Assembly (NCBI GenBank): GCA_018242525.1
Contig: JAFEBS010000006.1
Span: forward strand, 62,001-126,000
Direction of reading: 5' to 3'
DNA length: 64,000 nucleotides
Source of the DNA: Planctomycetota bacterium
GTDB taxonomy: Bacteria; Planctomycetota; Planctomycetia; Planctomycetales; Planctomycetaceae
Shown: one piece after another, positions 44,183-52,522 of the stretch
Numbering within the stretch: the stretch's first letter is position 1
Layout of the letters: each line of letters starts with the position of its first letter
Program-made: the position numbers and the translations under genes
Notes under the pieces: model-generated
Seen by the model: only the letters and a program-made list of their open reading frames with translations
Databases searched by the model: none
What the model was told of the DNA's origin: nothing

Positions 44183-46975
44183 ATGACTGCCACATTTACA
44201 TCCGTTCTCCACGTGGAAGACAGCCCGACCGATGCCCTGCTGATCCGCGAGGAAATGGTGCAATACAGTCAGTTCCGCCTGGTACAGGTGGATCGGCTCG
44301 ATACTGCACTGCGTGAGGCGGCAACGGGAAAACATGCCGTTGTCTTGCTGGACTTGGGGCTGCCCGACAGCCAGGGATTGGAGACCTTGCGGCGATTCCA
44401 TCGCGCGGACCTGAATATTCCCGTGGTGGTGATGACTGGCAGTAACGATACCGCGCTGGCTCTGCAGGCAGTTCAAGCTGGGGCCGAGGATTTCCTGGTC
44501 AAGGGGCGTTCGCACGAACAACTGTTGGACAGAACTCTCCGGTATGCCATCGAGCGCAACCAGACAAGAGAGGCACTCCGCGAACGTGCCGTTCTCGCCA
44601 CTTTGACGGCCGACATTGGGTTGGCGTTCACGCGCAACACCAGTCTGCGCGAGATGCTGCAGCGCTGCGTCGAGTCGATGGTCGACAATCTGGGCGCTGC
44701 CTTTGCGCGGATCTGGACCCTCAATCAAGCAGAGAATGTTCTTGAACTGAGAGCTAGTGCGGGAATTTACACTCATATCGACGGGCCTCACGCCAGAGTC
44801 CCAGTCGGAAAATACAAGATCGGCCTGATTGCTGAAGCAAGAAAACCGCACCTGACAAACGATGTCGCCCACGATCCCCTCATCGGCGACCCGGACTGGG
44901 CAAAGAGGGAAGGGATGGTCGCCTTCGCAGGTTATCCACTGCTGCTGGACAATCAGGTTGTTGGTGTGATCGCGATGTTCGCCCGTCGACGCCTGAGCGA
45001 GACAACGCTGGAGGCATTGGCATCTGTTGCAAATCAAATTACGTTGGGCATCGAGCGCAAGGACAACGACGAAGCACTGGCGGAAAAGGAAAAGCAATTC
45101 CGGGAGTTGACCGAGCACATCGATCAAGTTCTGTGGGTCATCGACGTCAAGGAATCCAAGGTCCGATACGTCAGCGCCGGTTATGAAAAGATGTGGGGGC
45201 GAACATGTCAAAGCCTGCTCGACAACCCCACCTCTTACATGGCAGGCATACATCCGCTGGACATGGACATGATCAACCGTGCCAACGCCACCATGTTCCA
45301 AACCGGCCACATTGAAGAGGAGTGCCGTATCGTCCGACCTGATGGGACGGTGCGCTGGGTTTGGGTCAGGGGTTATCCGGTCGTTGTGGACGGTCAGATC
45401 CTGCGGATCGTTGGTGTCATCGAGGACATCACCGAGAAACGTGAGCTGGCAGTAGAGCGGGATGTTTTTTTCTCGCGACTGCAACTTTACATCGAACGCC
45501 TGCCCCTGGCATATGTCTTGTTCGACGCGAACTCGCACATCCTGGATTGGAACCCGACCGCAGAACGCATCTTTGGCTATACCAGGGAAGAAATGCTGGG
45601 CGAAGGCCCCCCCTATGAAAAACTCGTCCCACCATCGTTTCGGGATCACGAGTTGCAGATTCTCGACCGCATCCGATCTGGCGACATGCAGGCTCATTCG
45701 ATCAATGAAAACCTCACCAAGGATGGGCGGACGATCACGTGCCAGTGGTTTAACACCCCGCTCATGGAGACGGATGGTCAATTCGTCGGATTTCTTCGCC
45801 TTGCCCAGGACGTGACCGAGCGGAAGGTTTTGGAAGAACAGTTTCGCCAGGCGCAGAAGATGGAGGCCGTCGGGCAACTGGCCGGTGGTGTCGCCCACGA
45901 TTTCAACAATCTGCTGACCATCATCTCCGGATACAGCGAGCTCCTGCTCGACATGCTGGGATCCGGAAACGCGATGCGTGAGTCCGTCAAGGCGATCAGC
46001 GAAGCCAGTGAACGAGCGGCCTCGCTCACCCGTCAATTGCTCGCCTTCAGCCGTAAGACCGTCCTTGAGCCCAAAGTGCTGGACCTGAACGAAGTGGTTC
46101 GGGAAACAGAGAAGCTTCTGCGCCGACTCATCGGCGAAGACATTCTGCTGACCGTCATTCTCGACTCGAAAATCAGCAAGGTGAAAGTCGATCCCGGGCA
46201 ACTGGGGCAAATCCTGATGAACCTGGCAGTCAATGCTCGTGACGCCATGACCAGGAACGGGAAGTTGACCATCGAAACCCGCAATGTCGAACTGGATCGG
46301 GAATACACTCGCCTGACGTCGGATATTCAGCCGGGACACTATGTCATGTTGTCGATCAGTGACAACGGAAGTGGCATGTCCGCTGACGTGAAAGCTCGCA
46401 TCTTCGAGCCGTTCTTCACAACAAAAGGGCCCGGCGAGGGTACCGGCCTGGGACTGTCGGTCGTCCTGGGCATCGTCAAGCAAAGCAACGGACATTTGGC
46501 TGTCTACAGCGAACCTGGCGTTGGTACGACATTCAAGATTTATTTGCCTTCCGTTGAAGAAAAGGAGCCCGCGACAAAGTCCACCGAGGCTGCCGCGAGA
46601 CGTGGTGCCGAAAGGATCCTGCTGGTGGAGGATGAGGACGGCGTGCGCGGCCTGGCAGTCCTCGCCTTGCAGACCTACGGCTACAAGGTTCTGGCCGCCA
46701 GTAACGGCAAGGAAATGATGCGACTTGTTGAGCAACACAAGGGTGAGTTTGATCTGATGGTGACGGATGTCGTCATGCCCGGTTTGGGCGGTCCAGATTT
46801 GGCCAAAGCCCTGCGACCAATTCTTCCTTTCATGAAAGTGCTTTACTGCAGTGGATATACGGATGATGCGGTCGTGCGTCACGGTCTCTTGCAGGAGAAT
46901 GTCGCCTTTCTACAGAAGCCATACACGCCGCTCGCTCTCGTCAAGAAGGTGCGGCAGGTCCTGGATGGAAATTAG
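44183..46975 (+). CDS. Hybrid histidine kinase REC-GAF-PAS-PAS-HisKA-HATPase-REC
   Basis: 930 residues, soluble. N-terminal receiver 1-125 ('VLHVEDSPTDALLIREEMV', 'VVLLDLGLPDSQGLETL'), GAF about 140-295 ('LREMLQRCVESMVDNLGAAFARIW' region), PAS about 300-415 and 430-545, HisKA with 'VGQLAGGVAHDFNNLLTIISG' phospho-His, HATPase ('NLAVNARDAM', 'DNGSGM', 'GEGTGLGLSVVLGIVKQ') and C-terminal receiver ('ERILLVEDEDGVRG', 'LMVTDVVMPGLGG', 'LQKPYTP'). Starts 1 bp after the Rcp1-like gene with GGGAGAA upstream. Its last 35 bp overlap the end of the opposite-strand kinase. Confidence 0.93.
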   Translation: MTATFTSVLHVEDSPTDALLIREEMVQYSQFRLVQVDRLDTALREAATGKHAVVLLDLGLPDSQGLETLRRFHRADLNIPVVVMTGSNDTALALQAVQAGAEDFLVKGRSHEQLLDRTLRYAIERNQTREALRERAVLATLTADIGLAFTRNTSLREMLQRCVESMVDNLGAAFARIWTLNQAENVLELRASAGIYTHIDGPHARVPVGKYKIGLIAEARKPHLTNDVAHDPLIGDPDWAKREGMVAFAGYPLLLDNQVVGVIAMFARRRLSETTLEALASVANQITLGIERKDNDEALAEKEKQFRELTEHIDQVLWVIDVKESKVRYVSAGYEKMWGRTCQSLLDNPTSYMAGIHPLDMDMINRANATMFQTGHIEEECRIVRPDGTVRWVWVRGYPVVVDGQILRIVGVIEDITEKRELAVERDVFFSRLQLYIERLPLAYVLFDANSHILDWNPTAERIFGYTREEMLGEGPPYEKLVPPSFRDHELQILDRIRSGDMQAHSINENLTKDGRTITCQWFNTPLMETDGQFVGFLRLAQDVTERKVLEEQFRQAQKMEAVGQLAGGVAHDFNNLLTIISGYSELLLDMLGSGNAMRESVKAISEASERAASLTRQLLAFSRKTVLEPKVLDLNEVVRETEKLLRRLIGEDILLTVILDSKISKVKVDPGQLGQILMNLAVNARDAMTRNGKLTIETRNVELDREYTRLTSDIQPGHYVMLSISDNGSGMSADVKARIFEPFFTTKGPGEGTGLGLSVVLGIVKQSNGHLAVYSEPGVGTTFKIYLPSVEEKEPATKSTEAAARRGAERILLVEDEDGVRGLAVLALQTYGYKVLAASNGKEMMRLVEQHKGEFDLMVTDVVMPGLGGPDLAKALRPILPFMKVLYCSGYTDDAVVRHGLLQENVAFLQKPYTPLALVKKVRQVLDGN

Positions 46976-49900
46976 TCTGACGCGGTTGAGACGGCAGCAT
47001 TTCAAAAATCCGCGACAGCATTTCACCGGCGTTAAATGGCTTGTGGATGAATCCGTTCACGCGGATTCCATCACAGCGATTCGAGACTTCCTGCTCGTTG
47101 TAGCCGCTCATGATCAGCACCGGGATCTCCGCGGACTGTCGTCGAAGCTCCCCCAAGACTTCCAGGCCATCCATGTCGGGCATGGTCAGATCCAACAGGA
47201 CTGCGTTGATCTCGTGATGATGTTCTTTGAAGACGGCGACTCCTTCGCGACCGTCCACGGCGGCAAATACCTGAAAGCCAGCGCCTTCCAGAATCTGACG
47301 AATCAGCACGCGAATCTGCAGTTCATCATCGACCACCAGAATCGTCCCGCGCCCGTGCTTTACAACGACCTCGCGTTCCGGCGATTTCTCGCGGGGGATT
47401 GTCGTTGACCTGGGAAAAAGCACTCGAAAGACGGTCCCGTCATTCGGTGTGCTGCAGACTTGAATGGATCCCCGATGCCCCCGAACGATGCCGAGGACCG
47501 CGGCCAGCCCCAACCCCCGCCCCGTGAATTTCGTTGAATAGAAAGGGTCGAAGATCCTGGCCAGGGTCTCTTCGTTCATCCCACAGCCGTTGTCTTCGAC
47601 TTCAAAAATCGCGTATTCTCCACCCGCAAGTTTTTCGGGTACAAAGGGCGAACTGAGATCTGCCGGGTCGACGTGCTGAACTGCCGTACGAATGCGAATC
47701 CATCCCACGTTGCCTTCCAGCGCCTCGGACGCGTTGATGATCATGTTCATTACCACCTGCCGAATCTGCGTCGCGTCCCCGTCGATGGTGACTGGCTGCA
47801 GACTCAATTCGACGATGGCCTTTTTCGACACGGCGGACTTGAGCAGGACAATCATTCCCTGAACCAGCGAATCCAACCGGAGCGGTTCAATGTTGAATTT
47901 CCCCTTGCCAGAGTAGGCCAGCATTTGTTGAGTCAGATCGGCCGCGCTCAGCGCCGCCTGCTCGATTTCGCGCAGCATCGGACTTTGTGGCGAGTCGTCA
48001 GGCAATTGCATCAGCAACAGGCTGGCATTTCCCAGGACGACCGTCAGCAGGTTGTTGAAATCGTGTGCCAGTCCGCCAGCCAGTACTCCCAGGCTTTCCA
48101 GTTTTTGCGAATGCTGGATTTGTGCCTGCAACGCCCGATGTTCGGCCTCGTGCTGCTTCCGTGCCGAGATATCGCGTGCAATCGTGGATGCCCCGATCAG
48201 AGTCTGGTCGGGGTCCCAGACCGGCGAGATTGTCAGTGAGACATCAATCGATACGCCATTCGTTCCACAGGCCGCCGTCTCGAAGTTCGCGATATGCTGT
48301 CCCTCCCCCACCAGACCCAGAATCCGCGGCATTTCGTCTGCGCGGTGCAACGGAATCAGCCTGGAGACTGACTGACCGATCATCTCGTCCGCAGGAAAGC
48401 CAAACATCTGGACGGCGCCGCGATTCCAACTGGTGATCGTGCCGTCCATCGTCGTCGCAAAGATTGCGTCGCCCGTCGATTCCACAATGGCGGCCAACTG
48501 GCGAATTCGATGTTCTCGTTCCTTTCGCTCGGTAATGTTTCGGACGAAGGCAAAGTTGAATTCCTTGTCGCCAATCCGGACGTAGTTGGCATTGACCTCA
48601 ATGGGGAAAATCCATCCGTCCTTGGCGCGGTGGCGGGATTCGAGTGTCAGGGTCCCGCACCGTTTCAATTCTTCAAAATGAGCTTCCCAGACTTCTGAAG
48701 GAAAGTCTGGATCCAGATCGAACACCGTCATGGCCAGCAACTCGTCATGGGAATAGCCACGTTCGGACGTGGCCGCATCGTTGGCATACAGGATCTGACC
48801 GTTCCGGCCGACCCAAAAAACAGAGTCGCCGGCGTGGTCGACACTGAACCGCATCATTTGCAGTTCTTCAGCACCCTGCTTTTGTTCGGTGATATCCAGC
48901 GCCGCGCCAAAGACGGTCAACTGTTCGTCAGAGCTCGTGGGATGGACAACATGGATGACACTCCGGATCCAACGGACTTCACCCGCGCGAGTACGAATCC
49001 GGATTTCCAGCGCTTCTGACAAGTCCGCGTCGGGAACGTGAAGTGCGGAAACCTGACCGAGCAGTCGCAAAAAGTCGTCTGGCAAAATCAGTGCAAACCA
49101 TCCCGCACCGCTCAGTTCTTCGGGGCAGAAACCGGTCACCTCCTCAAACTTGCCGTTGACCCAGTGAAACGTGACCTGGTGGTCGGTCGAGATCGTCGCC
49201 TGGTAGGAAAAACTGCTGGCGAGCTCGGAAATCAGGCGAAAACGTGCCTCACTTTCCCGCAAGGCCTCTTCTGCCTGTCTGCGCTCGGTAATGTCGAATG
49301 CGACGCCGCCGACGAGCGATGCGCCGCCGTCGGGATCTGGCAGGGGAAACTTGCCGACAATGCAAAAGTGCCTGGTGCCATCTTCATGGACCAGAGACTC
49401 AATGGTTTGAATCCCCGTCCCCAGTGCCAGCGCCTGCTGATCCGCTTGTTGAAACTGATGGGCGGTGGCCGGCGGAAACACCTCCAGATCTGTCTTGCCG
49501 TACAGAGCCCCTCGTGAAGTCCGAAATGCATTGACCGCAACATCGTTCGCATAGACGTATCGTCCCTGGTGATCCTTGATCCAAGCCAGGCCAGGTAAGG
49601 ATTGCATGAACATTGAGAATCGTTGCTCGCTCGCCAACAGCAATTCATCAGCCCGCGTGCGTTCTGTAATGTCGCGAAAAATGCCCTGAATCACCTTGCG
49701 TCCAGCAATCTTTGTGATCGAAGTCGTGACCGATGCGATGATCCGTTGACCGTCCTGCCGAAGCATCACGACCTCAACCGATGACTGTGGCCGCGTGGCC
49801 ACATCGTCCCGAAACAAGGATCGATACCCGTCGACATCCTCAGGCGAATGGAGAATCGCCTGAGATTGACCAACAATCTCCGTCCGACGTCGCCCCAGCA

Positions 49901-50702
49901 GTTTCTCGGCGGCCAGATTGCAGTGAGTAATCGCGCCGGTCGCGGCGTCCACCCAGAGTATGGCGTCGCTGGCCCCTTCAAAGACCAGGCGAAACCGCTC
50001 ACCGCTCTGCTGAGTCTCCTGGATTCGGCGAGCAATGACGACGCCGATTGTGCATGCCCACAACGCATGGCCCAAACCACCGAAGAAGGGGACGTCGATG
50101 TAACCAATTGCCTTGAGGATATAGGACAAATGCAGCGTGAGAAACGTAACATTGGCACACATGATCAGTGTTGCCGCCACCTTGTCCCGTCGCCAGAGTT
50201 GGGTGCCACAATACAGACCAAAACATTCAATCGAGATCGCCAAAAGATTGATCGGGGCGAACCACCATCCCGGAGGGCCCGCCCTGGGGTTGGAAATGAC
50301 CTCGCCCCACGGCAACTGATAGGGAACCACGGAGACGACTACGGAGTTCAACGGAAACAGAAAGACATGCACGATAAACAATGTCAGAAACGTGACAGTG
50401 ACCGGCCAGACGTAATTCCTGGCCTGCACGCCAGAAATCAACGACAGGCTCCAGACCCATGTCACCATCATCAGGATGCCAAGTGCCAGGCGGGCATGCA
50501 GGGCATTCTGTGCTTCGGGGATTGTTGACGCCGTGGCCAAACCCAACATCACTCCGGTAAAGAGTGCCCGCACCCCGCAGTCCAACCCGAACATGCCCAG
50601 CAAGGTTTCGCGACGCGATGTCGACCACAGAAGCAGATGATAGATTGAGGCAAAGCCAAAGAACCCGATCATCGCGGCATTAATCAACAGAAATGGCCCC
50701 AA
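46941..50702 (-). CDS. Membrane hybrid histidine kinase with 7TM-like sensor and five PAS domains
   Basis: 1253 residues. Residues 1-225 contain about seven hydrophobic helices ('INAAMIGFFGFASIYHLLLW', 'TVTFLTLFIVHVFLFPL', 'LGHALWACTIGVVIARR'); PAS domains lie about at 232-345, 355-470, 480-605, 610-725 and 735-850, each ending in a D-I-T-E-R/Q-type motif. Then HisKA 'LGVLAGGLAHDFNNLLTVVLG', HATPase ('NMIINASEALEG', 'DNGCGMNEETL', 'GRGLGLAAVLGIVRGH') and a C-terminal receiver ('TILVVDDELQIRV', 'VLLDLTMPDMDG'). Start TTG 50702 has AAGGGATGA upstream and an in-frame stop just before; Met 11 (50672) is an alternative. The 3' end overlaps the convergent kinase gene by 35 bp. Confidence 0.9.
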   Translation of the reverse strand: MGPFLLINAAMIGFFGFASIYHLLLWSTSRRETLLGMFGLDCGVRALFTGVMLGLATASTIPEAQNALHARLALGILMMVTWVWSLSLISGVQARNYVWPVTVTFLTLFIVHVFLFPLNSVVVSVVPYQLPWGEVISNPRAGPPGWWFAPINLLAISIECFGLYCGTQLWRRDKVAATLIMCANVTFLTLHLSYILKAIGYIDVPFFGGLGHALWACTIGVVIARRIQETQQSGERFRLVFEGASDAILWVDAATGAITHCNLAAEKLLGRRRTEIVGQSQAILHSPEDVDGYRSLFRDDVATRPQSSVEVVMLRQDGQRIIASVTTSITKIAGRKVIQGIFRDITERTRADELLLASEQRFSMFMQSLPGLAWIKDHQGRYVYANDVAVNAFRTSRGALYGKTDLEVFPPATAHQFQQADQQALALGTGIQTIESLVHEDGTRHFCIVGKFPLPDPDGGASLVGGVAFDITERRQAEEALRESEARFRLISELASSFSYQATISTDHQVTFHWVNGKFEEVTGFCPEELSGAGWFALILPDDFLRLLGQVSALHVPDADLSEALEIRIRTRAGEVRWIRSVIHVVHPTSSDEQLTVFGAALDITEQKQGAEELQMMRFSVDHAGDSVFWVGRNGQILYANDAATSERGYSHDELLAMTVFDLDPDFPSEVWEAHFEELKRCGTLTLESRHRAKDGWIFPIEVNANYVRIGDKEFNFAFVRNITERKEREHRIRQLAAIVESTGDAIFATTMDGTITSWNRGAVQMFGFPADEMIGQSVSRLIPLHRADEMPRILGLVGEGQHIANFETAACGTNGVSIDVSLTISPVWDPDQTLIGASTIARDISARKQHEAEHRALQAQIQHSQKLESLGVLAGGLAHDFNNLLTVVLGNASLLLMQLPDDSPQSPMLREIEQAALSAADLTQQMLAYSGKGKFNIEPLRLDSLVQGMIVLLKSAVSKKAIVELSLQPVTIDGDATQIRQVVMNMIINASEALEGNVGWIRIRTAVQHVDPADLSSPFVPEKLAGGEYAIFEVEDNGCGMNEETLARIFDPFYSTKFTGRGLGLAAVLGIVRGHRGSIQVCSTPNDGTVFRVLFPRSTTIPREKSPEREVVVKHGRGTILVVDDELQIRVLIRQILEGAGFQVFAAVDGREGVAVFKEHHHEINAVLLDLTMPDMDGLEVLGELRRQSAEIPVLIMSGYNEQEVSNRCDGIRVNGFIHKPFNAGEMLSRIFEMLPSQPRQTNFHPGPAAPS

Positions 50703-50769
50703 GGGTCATCCCTTCAGCAGGTAGCAATCGAATTCGTGACGATGGGGTTGTAATCGATTCTCACAGCTT

Positions 50770-51213
50770 TCACCCCCGCGATTTGCATTTCAGATAATAC
50801 CCCTGTACTTCGGGAACACAGGTACGGCCATTGGGGGCCAGAGTTGTGCAGCGAGCCTCGTCAGATTGTGCCCGCAGGACCGCAGCCCGGGTTCGAGCCA
50901 CTCCTCCCTCCTCGACATCCTGCTCAACGTCCTCGCGTGTCAGACCGAAACAGGAGCACAGTGGTGCTTCAACATCCTTGATGGGAATTGGGTTCGCTAT
51001 CGATCCCCGCTCGACAATTCCTCCAAAATCGTCGTAATAGACGACCTCGCACTGGCCGTCCGGGCAGAAGTATGCGGACTCGGCCAGCCCTCGACGAGCC
51101 TCTGACGAAACCCAGGCGGCCAGCGTTTGCGGCCCGACGGGATGACCGGCGGAATCGCACCGCGGGCAACGGCTGTCAACCTGATCGGGCTCGCGTACAA
51201 AGGCCTTGTTCAT
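50770..51213 (-). CDS. CopZ-N-like iron-sulfur metallochaperone candidate
   Basis: 147 residues with nine Cys: C16/C19 (CPRC), C50/C55, C86/C88 (CSC), C122, C132, C143. The middle-to-end part 'PLCSCFGLTREDVEQDVEEG' is BFD-like, and the arrangement resembles the N-terminal zinc plus [2Fe-2S] domain of Archaeoglobus CopZ, here without the HMA copper-binding domain. In CopZ that domain can reduce Cu(II) before delivery; whether this protein handles copper is not shown and no copper ATPase is nearby. It starts 7 bp after the rRNA methyltransferase gene stops, on the same strand, so they form an operon. Confidence 0.75.
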   Translation of the reverse strand: MNKAFVREPDQVDSRCPRCDSAGHPVGPQTLAAWVSSEARRGLAESAYFCPDGQCEVVYYDDFGGIVERGSIANPIPIKDVEAPLCSCFGLTREDVEQDVEEGGVARTRAAVLRAQSDEARCTTLAPNGRTCVPEVQGYYLKCKSRG

Positions 51214-51220
51214 GGCCGGG

Positions 51221-52498
51221 CTACTCCAACCGCAACCACATGGTTTTCAGATACTCGCTTTCGGGGCAATTCGTGGCGATCGGATGATCCGCCGCGGCCC
51301 CGCCCTTCATCAACACCTGGGCGCGCCGCCCCACTTCCGGTGCGGCACAGACAATCTTTGAAAACTCGGCCTGGTCGAGCAGTCCCGAACAACTGCACGT
51401 CAACAACAGACCATCCGGTGCCACCAGTTGCATGGCCAGACGATTGAAATCGAAATACTTGCGTCGACCGTCCTCCAGTTCCTCGCGTGAACGAATCAGC
51501 TTGGGAGGGTCCAGGACGACAATGTCGTATTTGCGCCCGTTGCGAAGCATGTCGCGCATGTAGGCGAATGCGTCTGCCTGCACAACGTTCAACTTCACCT
51601 TGTTCAGCTTCGCGTTTTCCCGGGCCAGGGCGGCTGCCGACTCGTCCAGTTCCACCCCGGTGACTTCAATCGCCTGGCCCAGCTTCATCGCCTGCAGGGA
51701 AAAGCCACCCGTATAGCAGCACAAGTCCAACACCGATTTCCCGGCGCAGTACTCGGCCAGCTTCCGACGGTTGTCACGCTGATCACAATAAAACCCCGTC
51801 TTGTGACCACCGGCAAAGTCGACTCGAAACTGGGTCCCGAATTCCTGGATCGTCGACCTGGCGGGAAGTCCCTCAGATCCAGTGGGGACCGCCGTGAATC
51901 CTTCGTGGTCCTGCGACTGCGGTGCCGCCCGCATCACACCGTGCCTGGTCCCACACAGCGGTTCCAGCATTGTCAAAATCGCCTCCGCACGCTGGTACAT
52001 TCCCAACGAGAAGCACTCGGCCACCAGGACGTCGCCAAACCGGTCCACGACCAGACCCGGCAATCCGTCCGCTTCCGCGTGAATGACTCGATAGGCATCG
52101 GAAACGGAATCGAGTTTCAGGATCTCTCGCCGCAAATCGACGGCCGCTCCCAGTCGCTCCGACCACCACACTTCATCCGGCCGGTTAAGACCGCTGCGAA
52201 GCAACCGGACCGCAATTTCGGCGCGCGGATTGAAAAGGCCGTGCCCCTGCGTGGCACCGGACGTGGACACAATCTCAACCAGATCACCTGGTTGGGCAGC
52301 GGGATCGAAATCACCCAGCTGGCGTCGGAACAGAAATGGATGCCAGACCGCCCCCTTGGCAACGATTCGTGGCAAAGCCCGGTCGTCTGCGGGACAGACA
52401 GGACGTTGAGCCAGCAGTTCCAGTGGACTGACGGCGGGCAGACGTCGTTGATTCTCGCGGCGACGGGACGACGGAATGTTTTGGCGTTTCGGGTGCAT
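51221..52498 (-). CDS. RlmI-type class I rRNA (cytosine) methyltransferase
   Basis: 425 residues of the PUA plus Rossmann-methyltransferase family (RlmI/RlmK-L C-terminal type): PUA-like segment about 40-110 ('RIVAKGAVWHPFLFRRQLGD'), central domain ('VIHAEADGLPGLVVDRFGDVLV'), SAM motif I 'KSVLDLCCYTGGFSLQAM', acidic loop 'VTGVELDESAAALARENA', motif IV 'YDIVVLDPPKLIRSREE' and 'LLLTCSCSGLLDQAEF' . The likely reaction is m5C in 23S rRNA but the site is unknown. The N-terminal ~40 residues are longer than usual, so the true start may be later. CAGGGG precedes ATG 52498. Confidence 0.88.
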   Translation of the reverse strand: MHPKRQNIPSSRRRENQRRLPAVSPLELLAQRPVCPADDRALPRIVAKGAVWHPFLFRRQLGDFDPAAQPGDLVEIVSTSGATQGHGLFNPRAEIAVRLLRSGLNRPDEVWWSERLGAAVDLRREILKLDSVSDAYRVIHAEADGLPGLVVDRFGDVLVAECFSLGMYQRAEAILTMLEPLCGTRHGVMRAAPQSQDHEGFTAVPTGSEGLPARSTIQEFGTQFRVDFAGGHKTGFYCDQRDNRRKLAEYCAGKSVLDLCCYTGGFSLQAMKLGQAIEVTGVELDESAAALARENAKLNKVKLNVVQADAFAYMRDMLRNGRKYDIVVLDPPKLIRSREELEDGRRKYFDFNRLAMQLVAPDGLLLTCSCSGLLDQAEFSKIVCAAPEVGRRAQVLMKGGAAADHPIATNCPESEYLKTMWLRLE

Positions 52499-52522
52499 CC
52501 CCTGATGGTAGTTGATGCAACC

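Noticed and set aside
43982-46882. 966-residue frame antisense to the hybrid kinase
   Set aside because: Fully covered by a gene with clear REC, GAF, PAS and kinase motifs; composition typical of a shadow frame.
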